24,444 nt of DNA from NCBI GenBank assembly GCA_023212695.1, contig JALCCG010000128.1, forward strand, positions 1 to 24,444, given 5' to 3'. Below, in pieces: positions 9,873 to 17,014 of this stretch. The position numbers and the translations under genes are program-made. Under the pieces are notes generated by a model. It was not told the DNA's origin, did not search any database, and was given only the letters and a program-made list of their open reading frames with translations. Each line of letters starts with the position of its first letter. Position 1 is the stretch's first letter. The stretch is from Sporisorium sorghi (taxonomy: Eukaryota; Basidiomycota; Ustilaginomycetes; Ustilaginales; Ustilaginaceae).

Positions 9873-9880
9873 GCATATAA
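9873..9880 (+). promoter_or_regulatory. TATA box of the gene starting at 10298
   Basis: GCATATAAAC occurs in otherwise G/C-rich sequence, followed by a C/T-rich stretch from about 9890 that would suit transcription start sites. The downstream sequence to 10297 contains no ATG, as expected for a leader. An alternative, more upstream promoter with a spliced leader is also possible. Confidence 0.55.
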
Positions 9881-9904
9881 ACGAGGACCCTTTTTTCCCC
9901 TCTG

Positions 9905-10297
9905 AACCCCTTGTGCGGGAACAGCTCACAGCCAGTTTTCTCTTCTTTGACACTACATCAACACTCATCGCCATTTAAAAGCAGCTTCCATTCTCTCTTT
10001 CCCTCTCACTCTCACACCTTTCCTCGCAACGCTATCGACCCTGCCCTGCCCTATCTTGATCTCTTTGCGACGACATCATCCTCTTCTACTACATCATCTC
10101 GATCCCTCTTCTCTCCTCGGGTCAAAGGTGACAGCAGCGACCCTGTGACTGTGTCCGCTAGGCACACATTCCCCTTTTCTGAAAGTTTTGTTCCTCTCTG
10201 TTCCTCGAGCACTTCCATCTCAACGGCCTCGACACACAACGCTTCTTCAGCTCAACCAGCCGACCTTCTCTCATCATCTCATCGACCGCAAATCAGC
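9905..10297 (+). promoter_or_regulatory. ATG-free pyrimidine-rich 5' leader
   Basis: The roughly 390 nt between the TATA region and the start codon are C/T/A-rich and contain not one ATG in any frame. The frame of the following gene stays open through it, without a methionine until 10298. Absence of upstream ATGs over this length is a strong sign of a transcribed leader under selection for scanning. An N-terminally extended protein from a near-cognate start is possible but not supported by composition. Confidence 0.6.
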
Positions 10298-11389
10298 ATG
10301 TTCGCCACCACCGACGACCTCGCCGTGTCTGTTCGACCCAACGAGCCGCGTCGAGCCTACAACGACTCTTTCAAGCAACGAGGCGCCTCCGACAAGCAAG
10401 CTTCGACTCGCAAGGCCAAGACGGCGAAGATATCGCCCGCCTCAGACTCGGCTGACGAGATCCAGGTCATCGAGGAGCCGCTGACGGCTATCCCCATCCG
10501 TGCAGGGCTGGATCGCCAACACCCGGATCGTCACTTGGACCTCGACATTGGCAGCATCCATGGCGGCAAGCGCAAGCCATCCCCGCTCTTCGAGAGGCGC
10601 AAGAGGGACGACCTCGATCTGCTCACCGACTTTACCGAGAGCAGCGACGATGAGACCAACAGGCGCACCGCTCGGAACCCGCATGCTCGCGGTCGAGAAC
10701 GTCAAGCCAAACCGCTCTTGCAGCCCAGGCAGACCTCTTTCCAGCATGCTGGTCAGCGCGCTTACGAGTACATTGGCTCGAGGAAAGACACATACTCCCC
10801 GCAGCTCGGTCACCACTCGTCTCGTGACTGCAGTCCGCACGGCCGTCTCCCCCTGATAGAGCACGACGACGTAAAGGGTCGCCACAGCAGCTATGTCGAC
10901 AAGAAGCTCGGCAACAAGCACGAGCCTCACACTCCACGCATTCCTCCTCTGCCGCCTGCTATGTCTGGTCTCGAGCACGAAGCGATGGTCTTTGACAACT
11001 TTGAAGAAGGCAGTTCGGTCTCTTCGGCCTCGGAGCACGAGCAGGACACCGAGGAGCCATTCGACGCCCACCTCCACTTTGTGCGTCCCGCCATGCCCAT
11101 CTGCGCCAACCCGGGTGCGTTTGTGACACTGGAGCCCATCGTCACGCCATCGTTTGGCTCTTCTCCCATCGAGTCTCTGCAAGACGGCGACAACGCCAAA
11201 GAGATCGAGGCCCAACGCAAGCGAAACCGCCTCGGTCACCACCGTACTGCAAGCGAGCTGTTCTCGATCCCGACTGTAGGCGCCAAGGCGACTGATTTGC
11301 GCGCCACCCGTCGCCGTGCTACGGTGGGATCCGAGGCGGCCTACCGCCTGCCTGCTCTTCATCGCCGTCAATCTGACTTGTCAACGTAG
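10298..11389 (+). CDS. Protein of unknown function, probably disordered and phosphorylated
   Basis: I do not recognise this 363-residue protein. The start is the first ATG in frame. It has no membrane segment, no signal peptide and no recognised fold, and is rich in Ser, Arg, His and Pro. Residues 51-60 read SADEIQVIEE, which fits a SUMO-interacting motif (hydrophobic IQVI flanked by acidic residues). The last 50 residues contain three basophilic kinase-type sites, RTAS (316-319), RRRAT (338-342) and RRQS (356-359). A more ordered patch rich in aliphatic residues occurs around LHFVRPAMPICANPGAFVTL in the middle of the C-terminal half. The gene has a TATA box, a long ATG-free leader and an exceptionally long upstream region, all suggestive of strong regulation. 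A role in signalling or transcription is only inference. It is convergent with the Som1-like gene. Confidence 0.75.
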   Translation: MFATTDDLAVSVRPNEPRRAYNDSFKQRGASDKQASTRKAKTAKISPASDSADEIQVIEEPLTAIPIRAGLDRQHPDRHLDLDIGSIHGGKRKPSPLFERRKRDDLDLLTDFTESSDDETNRRTARNPHARGRERQAKPLLQPRQTSFQHAGQRAYEYIGSRKDTYSPQLGHHSSRDCSPHGRLPLIEHDDVKGRHSSYVDKKLGNKHEPHTPRIPPLPPAMSGLEHEAMVFDNFEEGSSVSSASEHEQDTEEPFDAHLHFVRPAMPICANPGAFVTLEPIVTPSFGSSPIESLQDGDNAKEIEAQRKRNRLGHHRTASELFSIPTVGAKATDLRATRRRATVGSEAAYRLPALHRRQSDLST

Positions 11390-11779
11390 AGAAAAATGGG
11401 ATTCTCAAGCAGTTGACACTTCCATGACCCCATACCCCCCCCCCCCGAAAAAAGGCCATGGCGCCTGTAACGGTTCTGATCTGCTTCATACCCTCCAAGT
11501 TTTGCCCAAAAACAAACTGGCTGCTGATTCCAAGTTATCCGTCACCATCTCTCTTTGGTTCGTCGGTCCAAAGCATGTCTTGACTACCATCGCTCATTTA
11601 AATCAAAACAAAGGTGAAGTGCGAGTCCATCTGCAAAGTGAAGTCGGCCAATGTGTGTTTGGATTGTTGTGGCGTGGGGGAGGGTTCACAGGTCTGGCGA
11701 TCGGAGCTCGTGCCAGTGGGAAGAAGGCGGCATGGCTTCGCTGTGTAGGTCGACGAGGTCAAAGAGGAATGTTAGAGCA
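11390..11779. other. Convergent intergenic region with C12 tract
   Basis: This 390-bp stretch separates the 3' ends of the unknown gene and the Som1-like gene. It contains a run of 12 C at 11435-11446 followed by a short A run. No gene is visible; it presumably carries both 3' untranslated regions and terminators. Confidence 0.6.
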
Positions 11780-12693
11780 TCAGTACGTTGGCAGCCAGCG
11801 TCGCGATCGAGCAACATGTGAGACGTACGAGAGGTGGTCCGGAAGATAGGGTTTGCCAGCTTGATCAAACTCGACAATGTGGGAGACTTCGACGGTGGGG
11901 CAGCCTTTGCATCTGTGGGGACGAGGGCGGCGGGCGGATGCAGATTGTGTGAGTGGCGGTGGAATGTACGGCGACTTGGGGATGAGTGGGACGCGGCTTA
12001 CATGCGGAAGATGCGGTCGATGGGTTGGCAGACGACGCGGTTCGAGTGGAGATCGCAGTGGTACTGGGTGAGTTCGGCGAGGCGGCACTTTGGTTTTGGT
12101 GGTGCTGGTTGGGGTTCGCAGTGGACCGAGCCGCTAAAAGGCAAGAGCTGCAGCAGGGCTGCGGATAGAGTCGATGCCTGCGCTGCCGATCTTGGCAGGA
12201 CTGCGACACCGCTTGCCCGAGGGACGGGCGGAGGGGCCGCACCCTCGCCCGCCACCACCGGTGCTGCACCCGCGTTGAGCTGCGCCTGCTCCACGGCATA
12301 CTCCTTGCCCGCGTTATACCCGTGATACGTGCCCATGAGATACGTACACGCGCCCACGCTGGTGGCGAGCGCGATGAGCGTGCGGTTCGACCACCGCTGC
12401 TCGGGCTTGTTCGTCCCACCACCTGCTCCACCGCTACCGCTGCCCCGACCGCGGTTGAGCTCCTCCAGCCGCTGCGCCTGCAGCTTGGCCAGCCGTGAGC
12501 GCGCGTCGCTCCGGCCGGAGCTGCTTGAGCTAGAGCTGGCAGCAGCGACGCGGGCGGCGTGTGGGTTTTGTGATGAAGAGGCGGGTGCGGGCTGCGAGAC
12601 GTTTTTGGATATTGATGAGCGGGTCAGCGTTCGGACCGCTCCGCAAAGGGCGAAGGGTGTGCGCAGTGCTACTGCTGAGGCTGCTGCTGTCAT
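11780..12693 (-). CDS. SOM1: Som1-like twin-CX9C mitochondrial protein with N-terminal membrane extension, two exons
   Basis: Exon 1 runs 12693-12002 and exon 2 runs 11912-11780; the 89-nt intron 12001-11913 begins GTAAGC and ends CCACAG. The spliced product is 274 residues. Without splicing the frame stops right after RIFRM. The C-terminal domain has Cys at 203, 213, 222 and 232, giving CX9C-X8-CX9C, then CKGCPTVEV. The pattern CRLAELTQYHC...VVCQPIDRIFRIC resembles Som1, a subunit of the mitochondrial inner membrane peptidase complex (Imp1/Imp2) that removes sorting signals of intermembrane-space proteins. Yeast Som1 is only about 74 residues. Here an Ala/Ser/Arg-rich presequence-like start (residues 1-30), a charged stretch (60-80) and a membrane segment (about 104-122, TLIALATSVGACTYLMGTYH) precede it. 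I chose the ATG at 12693 because the alternative at 12816 adds an unpresequence-like segment. Mitochondrial location is inferred; the splice model is strong; the family name is moderate. Confidence 0.65.
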
Positions 12694-13149
12694 TGTGCAA
12701 TGGCTCTCGGGCTGTCGCGTTATGGATGGAAGACGAGGATAGACAGCGTCGAGTTGATCATGACAAAGAAAAGTTGTGGAGGAAAGGCAGCGCATTTCCG
12801 ATTGCCGAGGTTTCACGTAGCTCTAACATTGTTCAAAAAAATCGGCTCGATCTGCGGACGGATCTTCCGAAGCTGCACCTGGAAATGAAATTTATGATAT
12901 GCCTCCACACTGCGGCGATGCCGAACGCAAAGACCCCACCAACATTTCCATTCGGTCAGAGCTGACTCTTGCTATCGAACATCGCTCTATACGACCATCA
13001 CCACCATCATCACCAACATCAGACTCGACTGGAACGGAGCCCCCCACTCGATCGAAAAGCAGATCCCATCCGATATGGCAACTTGAAGAGATACTCGCAC
13101 TTCCAAAGCTCTCTCATCGAGAGAAACGCGTTTGGCGGCTCAAAACACG
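12694..13149. promoter_or_regulatory. Divergent promoter between Som1-like and NIPA genes
   Basis: The two start codons are 456 bp apart and point away from each other. The part next to the NIPA start is rich in ACC/ATC repeats (about 12992-13020), typical of a leader. An in-frame upstream ATG for the Som1-like gene exists at 12816. No TATA box was recognised. Confidence 0.5.
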
Positions 13150-15078
13150 ATGGACATGCTGTCCTCCAGCCGCACCTGGATCGGTGTCGTCGTAGCTGTG
13201 GCTGGAAACATTACCATCAGCTTGGCGCTCAACTGTCAGAAGCTCGCTCATACTCGGTTGCAGCAGGCAAATCACCAAGCACACGGAGACAACGACGAGG
13301 CATCGGCAGCTCCAGAAGACGATGGTGGTGCCACATCGGAGGCCGATGCTGGGACACATCGGCAAGAGGCTTTGCATAACGGCCACGATGCAGATGCAGA
13401 CCACAAAGCGCAAAAGACAAACGGTAACAGCGGGGGGATGGATACCGAGTTCCTGCACAGCAAGCTCTGGTGGCTCGGTCTGGCGCTCATGACGCTCGGC
13501 GAAGGCGGCAATTTCATTTCATACGGTTTTGCGCCTGCCTCTCTCGTTGCGCCCCTCGGAGCCGTTGCTCTGCTCTCCAACGTCATCATCTCGCCCATCC
13601 TGCTCGGCGAGCGATTCCGAATCGCAGATATCGGCGGCATCGTGCTCGCCATAATCGGCGCAGTCACCGTGGTATTCAGCTCCAAGCAGAACGACGCGCG
13701 GCTCGACCCGGCACAGCTGCTGCACGCCATCAAGCGGCTTGAATTCGTCATCTACACAGCCGTGTCCGTGTCCGCGGGTGCGGTGCTTGCGTTTGCAAGC
13801 TCGACGTCGTTGGGCGATCGCTGGGTGCTGGTCGACGTGGGCACGTGTGCGATCTTTGGCGGCTTCACCGTGCTCTCGACGAAAGGAATCAGCTCACTGA
13901 TTTCGGGAGGGCAGCCGATCGAGGCGCTCAAGTTCCCCATCACGTATGGGTTGGTCGTCGTGCTGGCTGTGACGGCCGTAGTGCAGATCACGTACCTCAA
14001 TCGGGCGCTGCAGCGGTTCGATAGCAGAGAGGTGATTCCGACGCAGTTTGTGTTCTTTACTATCTCTGCGATCGTGGGCTCGGCGATTCTCTATCGGGAT
14101 TTCGAGAATATGGATGCGCACCGGCTGATCAATTTCTTGTTTGGGTGTTTGACGACGTTTGCCGGGGTGTTTGTGTTGACGTGGCGCAACGGGAGGGGCG
14201 AGGCGCAAGGGCACGAGGAGGGTGACGAGGAAGAGTCGGGCGAAGAGTCGCTCGACGAGGAAGAGGAGGACGAAGTGGAAGCAGACGAAGCAGGGCAACG
14301 CACCGAACAATCGCCGCTACTCTCCCCATCACGGCACGCCAGTAACACACGCGGGCGCAACGACTCGCCCTCCAGCACCAGCAAGGACAAACGCCAACGC
14401 ATCAACTTCCTCGAGCCCGCCTTCGAGGAAACCTCGCGCCCACGCCCCAGCAACGCCCTGCGCGTGCCCAGCGCACCCACCAAAACGAGCCCTTCGCGCC
14501 GCCCGCGCTCGCGCACCAACTCGCCGCACAAATCTGCCGCCTCACGGTTGTCCGGCTCGTGGGACCGCTCCTCCTCCGCCTCGCATTTGTCGCGCTCCGC
14601 GACGCAGCCGGGCGCTGCTGGGGTGCTTTCAACATCGTCAGGCGGAACAGGGGCGCTGCGAACGCCCAAGCTCAGCCTGATGGGCATGGACCGCCCGACG
14701 GGCTTGAGTCCCGGGCATTACCTGCTGCTCGCCACGCCGCCGCCGTCGGTCACGCTTAATCCGGTGGCCCCTGCGAGAGGAGCCAAAGGCGGAACAGCGA
14801 GTTATGGCGCTGTTGGAGGGAGGGGAGGGGCGATTCTGCCGTTCCCTGTCACTACGCCAGGCAGTAGTAGTGGTGCAGCAGCAAGAGGGCAGACAGCAAC
14901 GACGGCGGCGGTGCAGGATACGACGGCGGCGGCGTCAGAGCCAACAGCGGCAGAGACGCTTGCGACGCCCGTGGTCGAGACGTCAGCGCAGACAGCGGGA
15001 GCGATGCAGGAGTTGACGGATCGACTGGCGGACCAGGTTGCTGAGCCCGACTCACGGTCGAGTTCAGGTGAATCTTAG
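13150..15078 (+). CDS. NIPA-type magnesium transporter (DUF803 family)
   Basis: The product is 642 residues with about nine membrane segments (roughly 9-28, 104-124, 130-152, 158-177, 198-217, 226-245, 263-283, 297-314, 325-345). Signature blocks of the NIPA family are present: the start WIGVVVAVAGNITISLALNCQK, WWLGLALMTLGEGGNFISYG, FAPASLVAPLGAVALLSNVI, LLGERF, YLNRALQRFDSREVIPTQFV and YRDFENMD. By family it transports Mg2+ across the plasma or an endosomal membrane. Two features are unusual: a hydrophilic insert of about 65 residues between the first two membrane segments (35-99, rich in Asp, His and Ala), and a 295-residue Ser/Pro/Ala-rich tail beginning with an acidic run of about 25 residues (356-380). 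I chose the ATG at 13150 as the first in frame; the next is at 13156. It shares an upstream region with the Som1-like gene and is convergent with HEM13. Confidence 0.88.
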   Translation: MDMLSSSRTWIGVVVAVAGNITISLALNCQKLAHTRLQQANHQAHGDNDEASAAPEDDGGATSEADAGTHRQEALHNGHDADADHKAQKTNGNSGGMDTEFLHSKLWWLGLALMTLGEGGNFISYGFAPASLVAPLGAVALLSNVIISPILLGERFRIADIGGIVLAIIGAVTVVFSSKQNDARLDPAQLLHAIKRLEFVIYTAVSVSAGAVLAFASSTSLGDRWVLVDVGTCAIFGGFTVLSTKGISSLISGGQPIEALKFPITYGLVVVLAVTAVVQITYLNRALQRFDSREVIPTQFVFFTISAIVGSAILYRDFENMDAHRLINFLFGCLTTFAGVFVLTWRNGRGEAQGHEEGDEEESGEESLDEEEEDEVEADEAGQRTEQSPLLSPSRHASNTRGRNDSPSSTSKDKRQRINFLEPAFEETSRPRPSNALRVPSAPTKTSPSRRPRSRTNSPHKSAASRLSGSWDRSSSASHLSRSATQPGAAGVLSTSSGGTGALRTPKLSLMGMDRPTGLSPGHYLLLATPPPSVTLNPVAPARGAKGGTASYGAVGGRGGAILPFPVTTPGSSSGAAARGQTATTAAVQDTTAAASEPTAAETLATPVVETSAQTAGAMQELTDRLADQVAEPDSRSSSGES

Positions 15079-15170
15079 AGGCACGACACTCCGTTTAATC
15101 GCAATGAAATGCTTAGAGTGGACATTCACAGTCGAGACACGGGCGGTGAAGGGTGTGATGACATGTGATT

Positions 15171-15188
15171 AGAGAGAGAGAGAGAGAG
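15171..15188. repeat. (AG)9 repeat between convergent genes
   Basis: An AG dinucleotide repeat lies in the 155-bp gap between the stop codons of the NIPA and HEM13 genes. Confidence 0.85.
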
Positions 15189-15233
15189 GTGTGATGAGAC
15201 TTCGATCTACTTGTATCAACGGCGCAGTCTAAC

Positions 15234-16793
15234 TCAGACCCAATCTCGAGGCTGTCTGAGCGCCTCTTGGGTGTGCTTCTCCAACTTGCCTTCTTCCTCC
15301 TCTCCACCACCCTGCTTCTCATCGTTACTCCTCGTCGCCTTGCCATCCCGCCCCTGCGCGCCGCCTCCACTGTAGCGCTCCATGTACTCCCAGCGCGCCT
15401 TCAACGGCAGACTCATCAGGATACTCTCGATCCGCGCCCCAGGCGTCTGCAGCCCAAACTTGGTGCCCCGATCATACACCAAGTTGAACTCGACATACCT
15501 CCCCCTCCTAATCTGCTGCCATCGCTCGTGCGCCTCCGTGAACGGCGTCGACTTGCGCTTCTGCACCAGCGGGAGGTAAGCCGGCAGGAACGCGTCGCCG
15601 AGCGAGCGCACCGTGGCGAACAGCGTATCCTGCGTGTGCTGTCGGCTCGACGAGATCGAGCTCACCAGCGGCTGGGAGGGTGTTGGCTTGGTGCCGTCCG
15701 AGAGCGGGATGTAGGCTTTTTGGCTAGATGCCCACTGCGGCAGCGTGAGGTCGTCGAAGAAGATGCCGCCGACTCCACGCGCCTCGCCACGGTGCGGGAT
15801 CCAGAAGTACTTGTCGCACCACTTCTTCCACGTCGGGTAGAACGAGGCGTCGTGCTGGTCCGCAGCGGTCTTGAGCGTCTGGTGGAAGTGGCGGGCATCT
15901 TCGTCAAACAGGTAGATGGGCGTCAAGTCGGTGCCGCCGCCAAACCACCATGCGACGGGCTCGGCGTCGTTCTGCCCATCCTTGCGGTTGCTCGGGTGGC
16001 GCGGATTGGGCGATCCATCGGCCAGCTTCTCCGGATGCGTCAGCTCAAAGTAGCGATAGTTGAAGTGCACCGTCGGCGCAAATGGGTTCCTCGGGTGCAC
16101 GACCAGGCTTAGACCAGCAGCGTAGAACGGCAAGCCTTTCACATCCGCGTCCTTGCCCTCGAGCTTGTACCCCGTCTTGTCCATCAGCCCGGCATGGTCG
16201 GCGCTCATCTGCCGGATCGCTGCTGGCGGCAGCATGCCGTGCACAACTGAAATGTTAACTCCAGCTTTTTCAAACGTCGAGCCGTCCTGCAAAACGCACG
16301 AGATGCCCTCGCCGCCTTCCTTGCGCAGCCAGCTGTCGATCAGGAAACGCGACCTGGGCTCCTCCTGCGACAGCGCGGAGACGATGCTGTACTGAAGCAG
16401 CTTGATGTACGTCTCCATACGTTTGCGCATAGGAGCTGCGGTGTCGGTGAGGATGTTAGGGTCGAGGTGCGAGATCTCTGGCAGGTCCGACTGGTTGCCG
16501 CCTTTGACGGCTGAGGCGGGGGTGGGCTTGGCAGCTTCGCATTCGACGGGTGCAGAGGGTCTGGGTGCAAAGGCGGCGTAAAGTGCCGCACCTCCGACGA
16601 GAGCAGCTGCAGACGAGAGGAGTGTCATATTGCTGCTGTTGGTTTCAAGCCGCGCGGAGGAGGCAAAGAATTCGGAGGATGCCTTGCTCGAGGATGAGGT
16701 GGAGGCATATCGAATGAGGTGGCGACCACAAGGCAGACTTGTGGACGGGCGAGAAGCCGCCGCCGCCGCCAGTCGCATCGAACGAGCCAGCAT
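15234..16793 (-). CDS. HEM13: Coproporphyrinogen III oxidase (aerobic), mitochondrial-type
   Basis: This 519-residue enzyme catalyses oxygen-dependent decarboxylation of coproporphyrinogen III to protoporphyrinogen IX in haem synthesis. Conserved blocks are intact: SRF...W (about 148-155), [18 protein letters not shown] (160-180), HFNYRYFE (243-250), [22 protein letters not shown] (282-304), [16 protein letters not shown] (334-349), [20 protein letters not shown] (429-448) and [15 protein letters not shown] (450-464). The last residues, ALRQPRDWV, are also the usual end of the family. The N terminus is Arg/Ala/Ser-rich and looks like a mitochondrial presequence, followed by a membrane segment (about 57-76), unlike the cytosolic yeast enzyme. 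There are two low-complexity inserts, a Ser-rich one near 365-390 and a Gly/Glu-rich one at 475-505 just before the conserved end. It starts 221 bp from the divergent 700-residue mitochondrial-type gene. Confidence 0.96.
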   Translation of the reverse strand: MLARSMRLAAAAASRPSTSLPCGRHLIRYASTSSSSKASSEFFASSARLETNSSNMTLLSSAAALVGGAALYAAFAPRPSAPVECEAAKPTPASAVKGGNQSDLPEISHLDPNILTDTAAPMRKRMETYIKLLQYSIVSALSQEEPRSRFLIDSWLRKEGGEGISCVLQDGSTFEKAGVNISVVHGMLPPAAIRQMSADHAGLMDKTGYKLEGKDADVKGLPFYAAGLSLVVHPRNPFAPTVHFNYRYFELTHPEKLADGSPNPRHPSNRKDGQNDAEPVAWWFGGGTDLTPIYLFDEDARHFHQTLKTAADQHDASFYPTWKKWCDKYFWIPHRGEARGVGGIFFDDLTLPQWASSQKAYIPLSDGTKPTPSQPLVSSISSSRQHTQDTLFATVRSLGDAFLPAYLPLVQKRKSTPFTEAHERWQQIRRGRYVEFNLVYDRGTKFGLQTPGARIESILMSLPLKARWEYMERYSGGGAQGRDGKATRSNDEKQGGGEEEEGKLEKHTQEALRQPRDWV

Positions 16794-17014
16794 GGTGAAT
16801 CGATGAGAAGAGGCCCGTGTGCTGCTGAAACCAAAGGGAAGATGGTGGGTGAGAAGAAAGAGAGCGAAAAGGCAGATTTGCGATTTTGGCTCGTGCCTTT
16901 CAGTGTTTTTTTTTCAGCGCGAACAAGAAGAAAATTGGACAAGAAGAGCCAAAAGAAGCCTTTCTTCTGCACCATCCCCACCATTTCTGCACATCCTTTG
17001 CTCAAAGCGCAACC
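16794..17014. promoter_or_regulatory. Short divergent promoter between HEM13 and a mitochondrial-type gene
   Basis: Only 221 bp separate the two start codons. The middle is A/G-rich on the plus strand, with a run of nine or more T ending in CAG near 16916. The half next to 17015 turns C/T-rich, as expected for a leader. Shared regulation is an inference from this short spacing. Confidence 0.5.

Noticed and set aside
10442..11371. 309-residue minus-strand frame opposite the unknown 363-residue gene
   Set aside because: It is probably an antisense shadow. The plus-strand frame has a TATA box, an ATG-free leader and a plausible start, although neither product has a known domain.
12694..12816. 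N-terminal extension of the Som1-like gene from the ATG at 12816
   Set aside because: The extra 41 residues contain several Cys, Glu and Asp residues unlike a presequence, while the start at 12693 gives a normal one.
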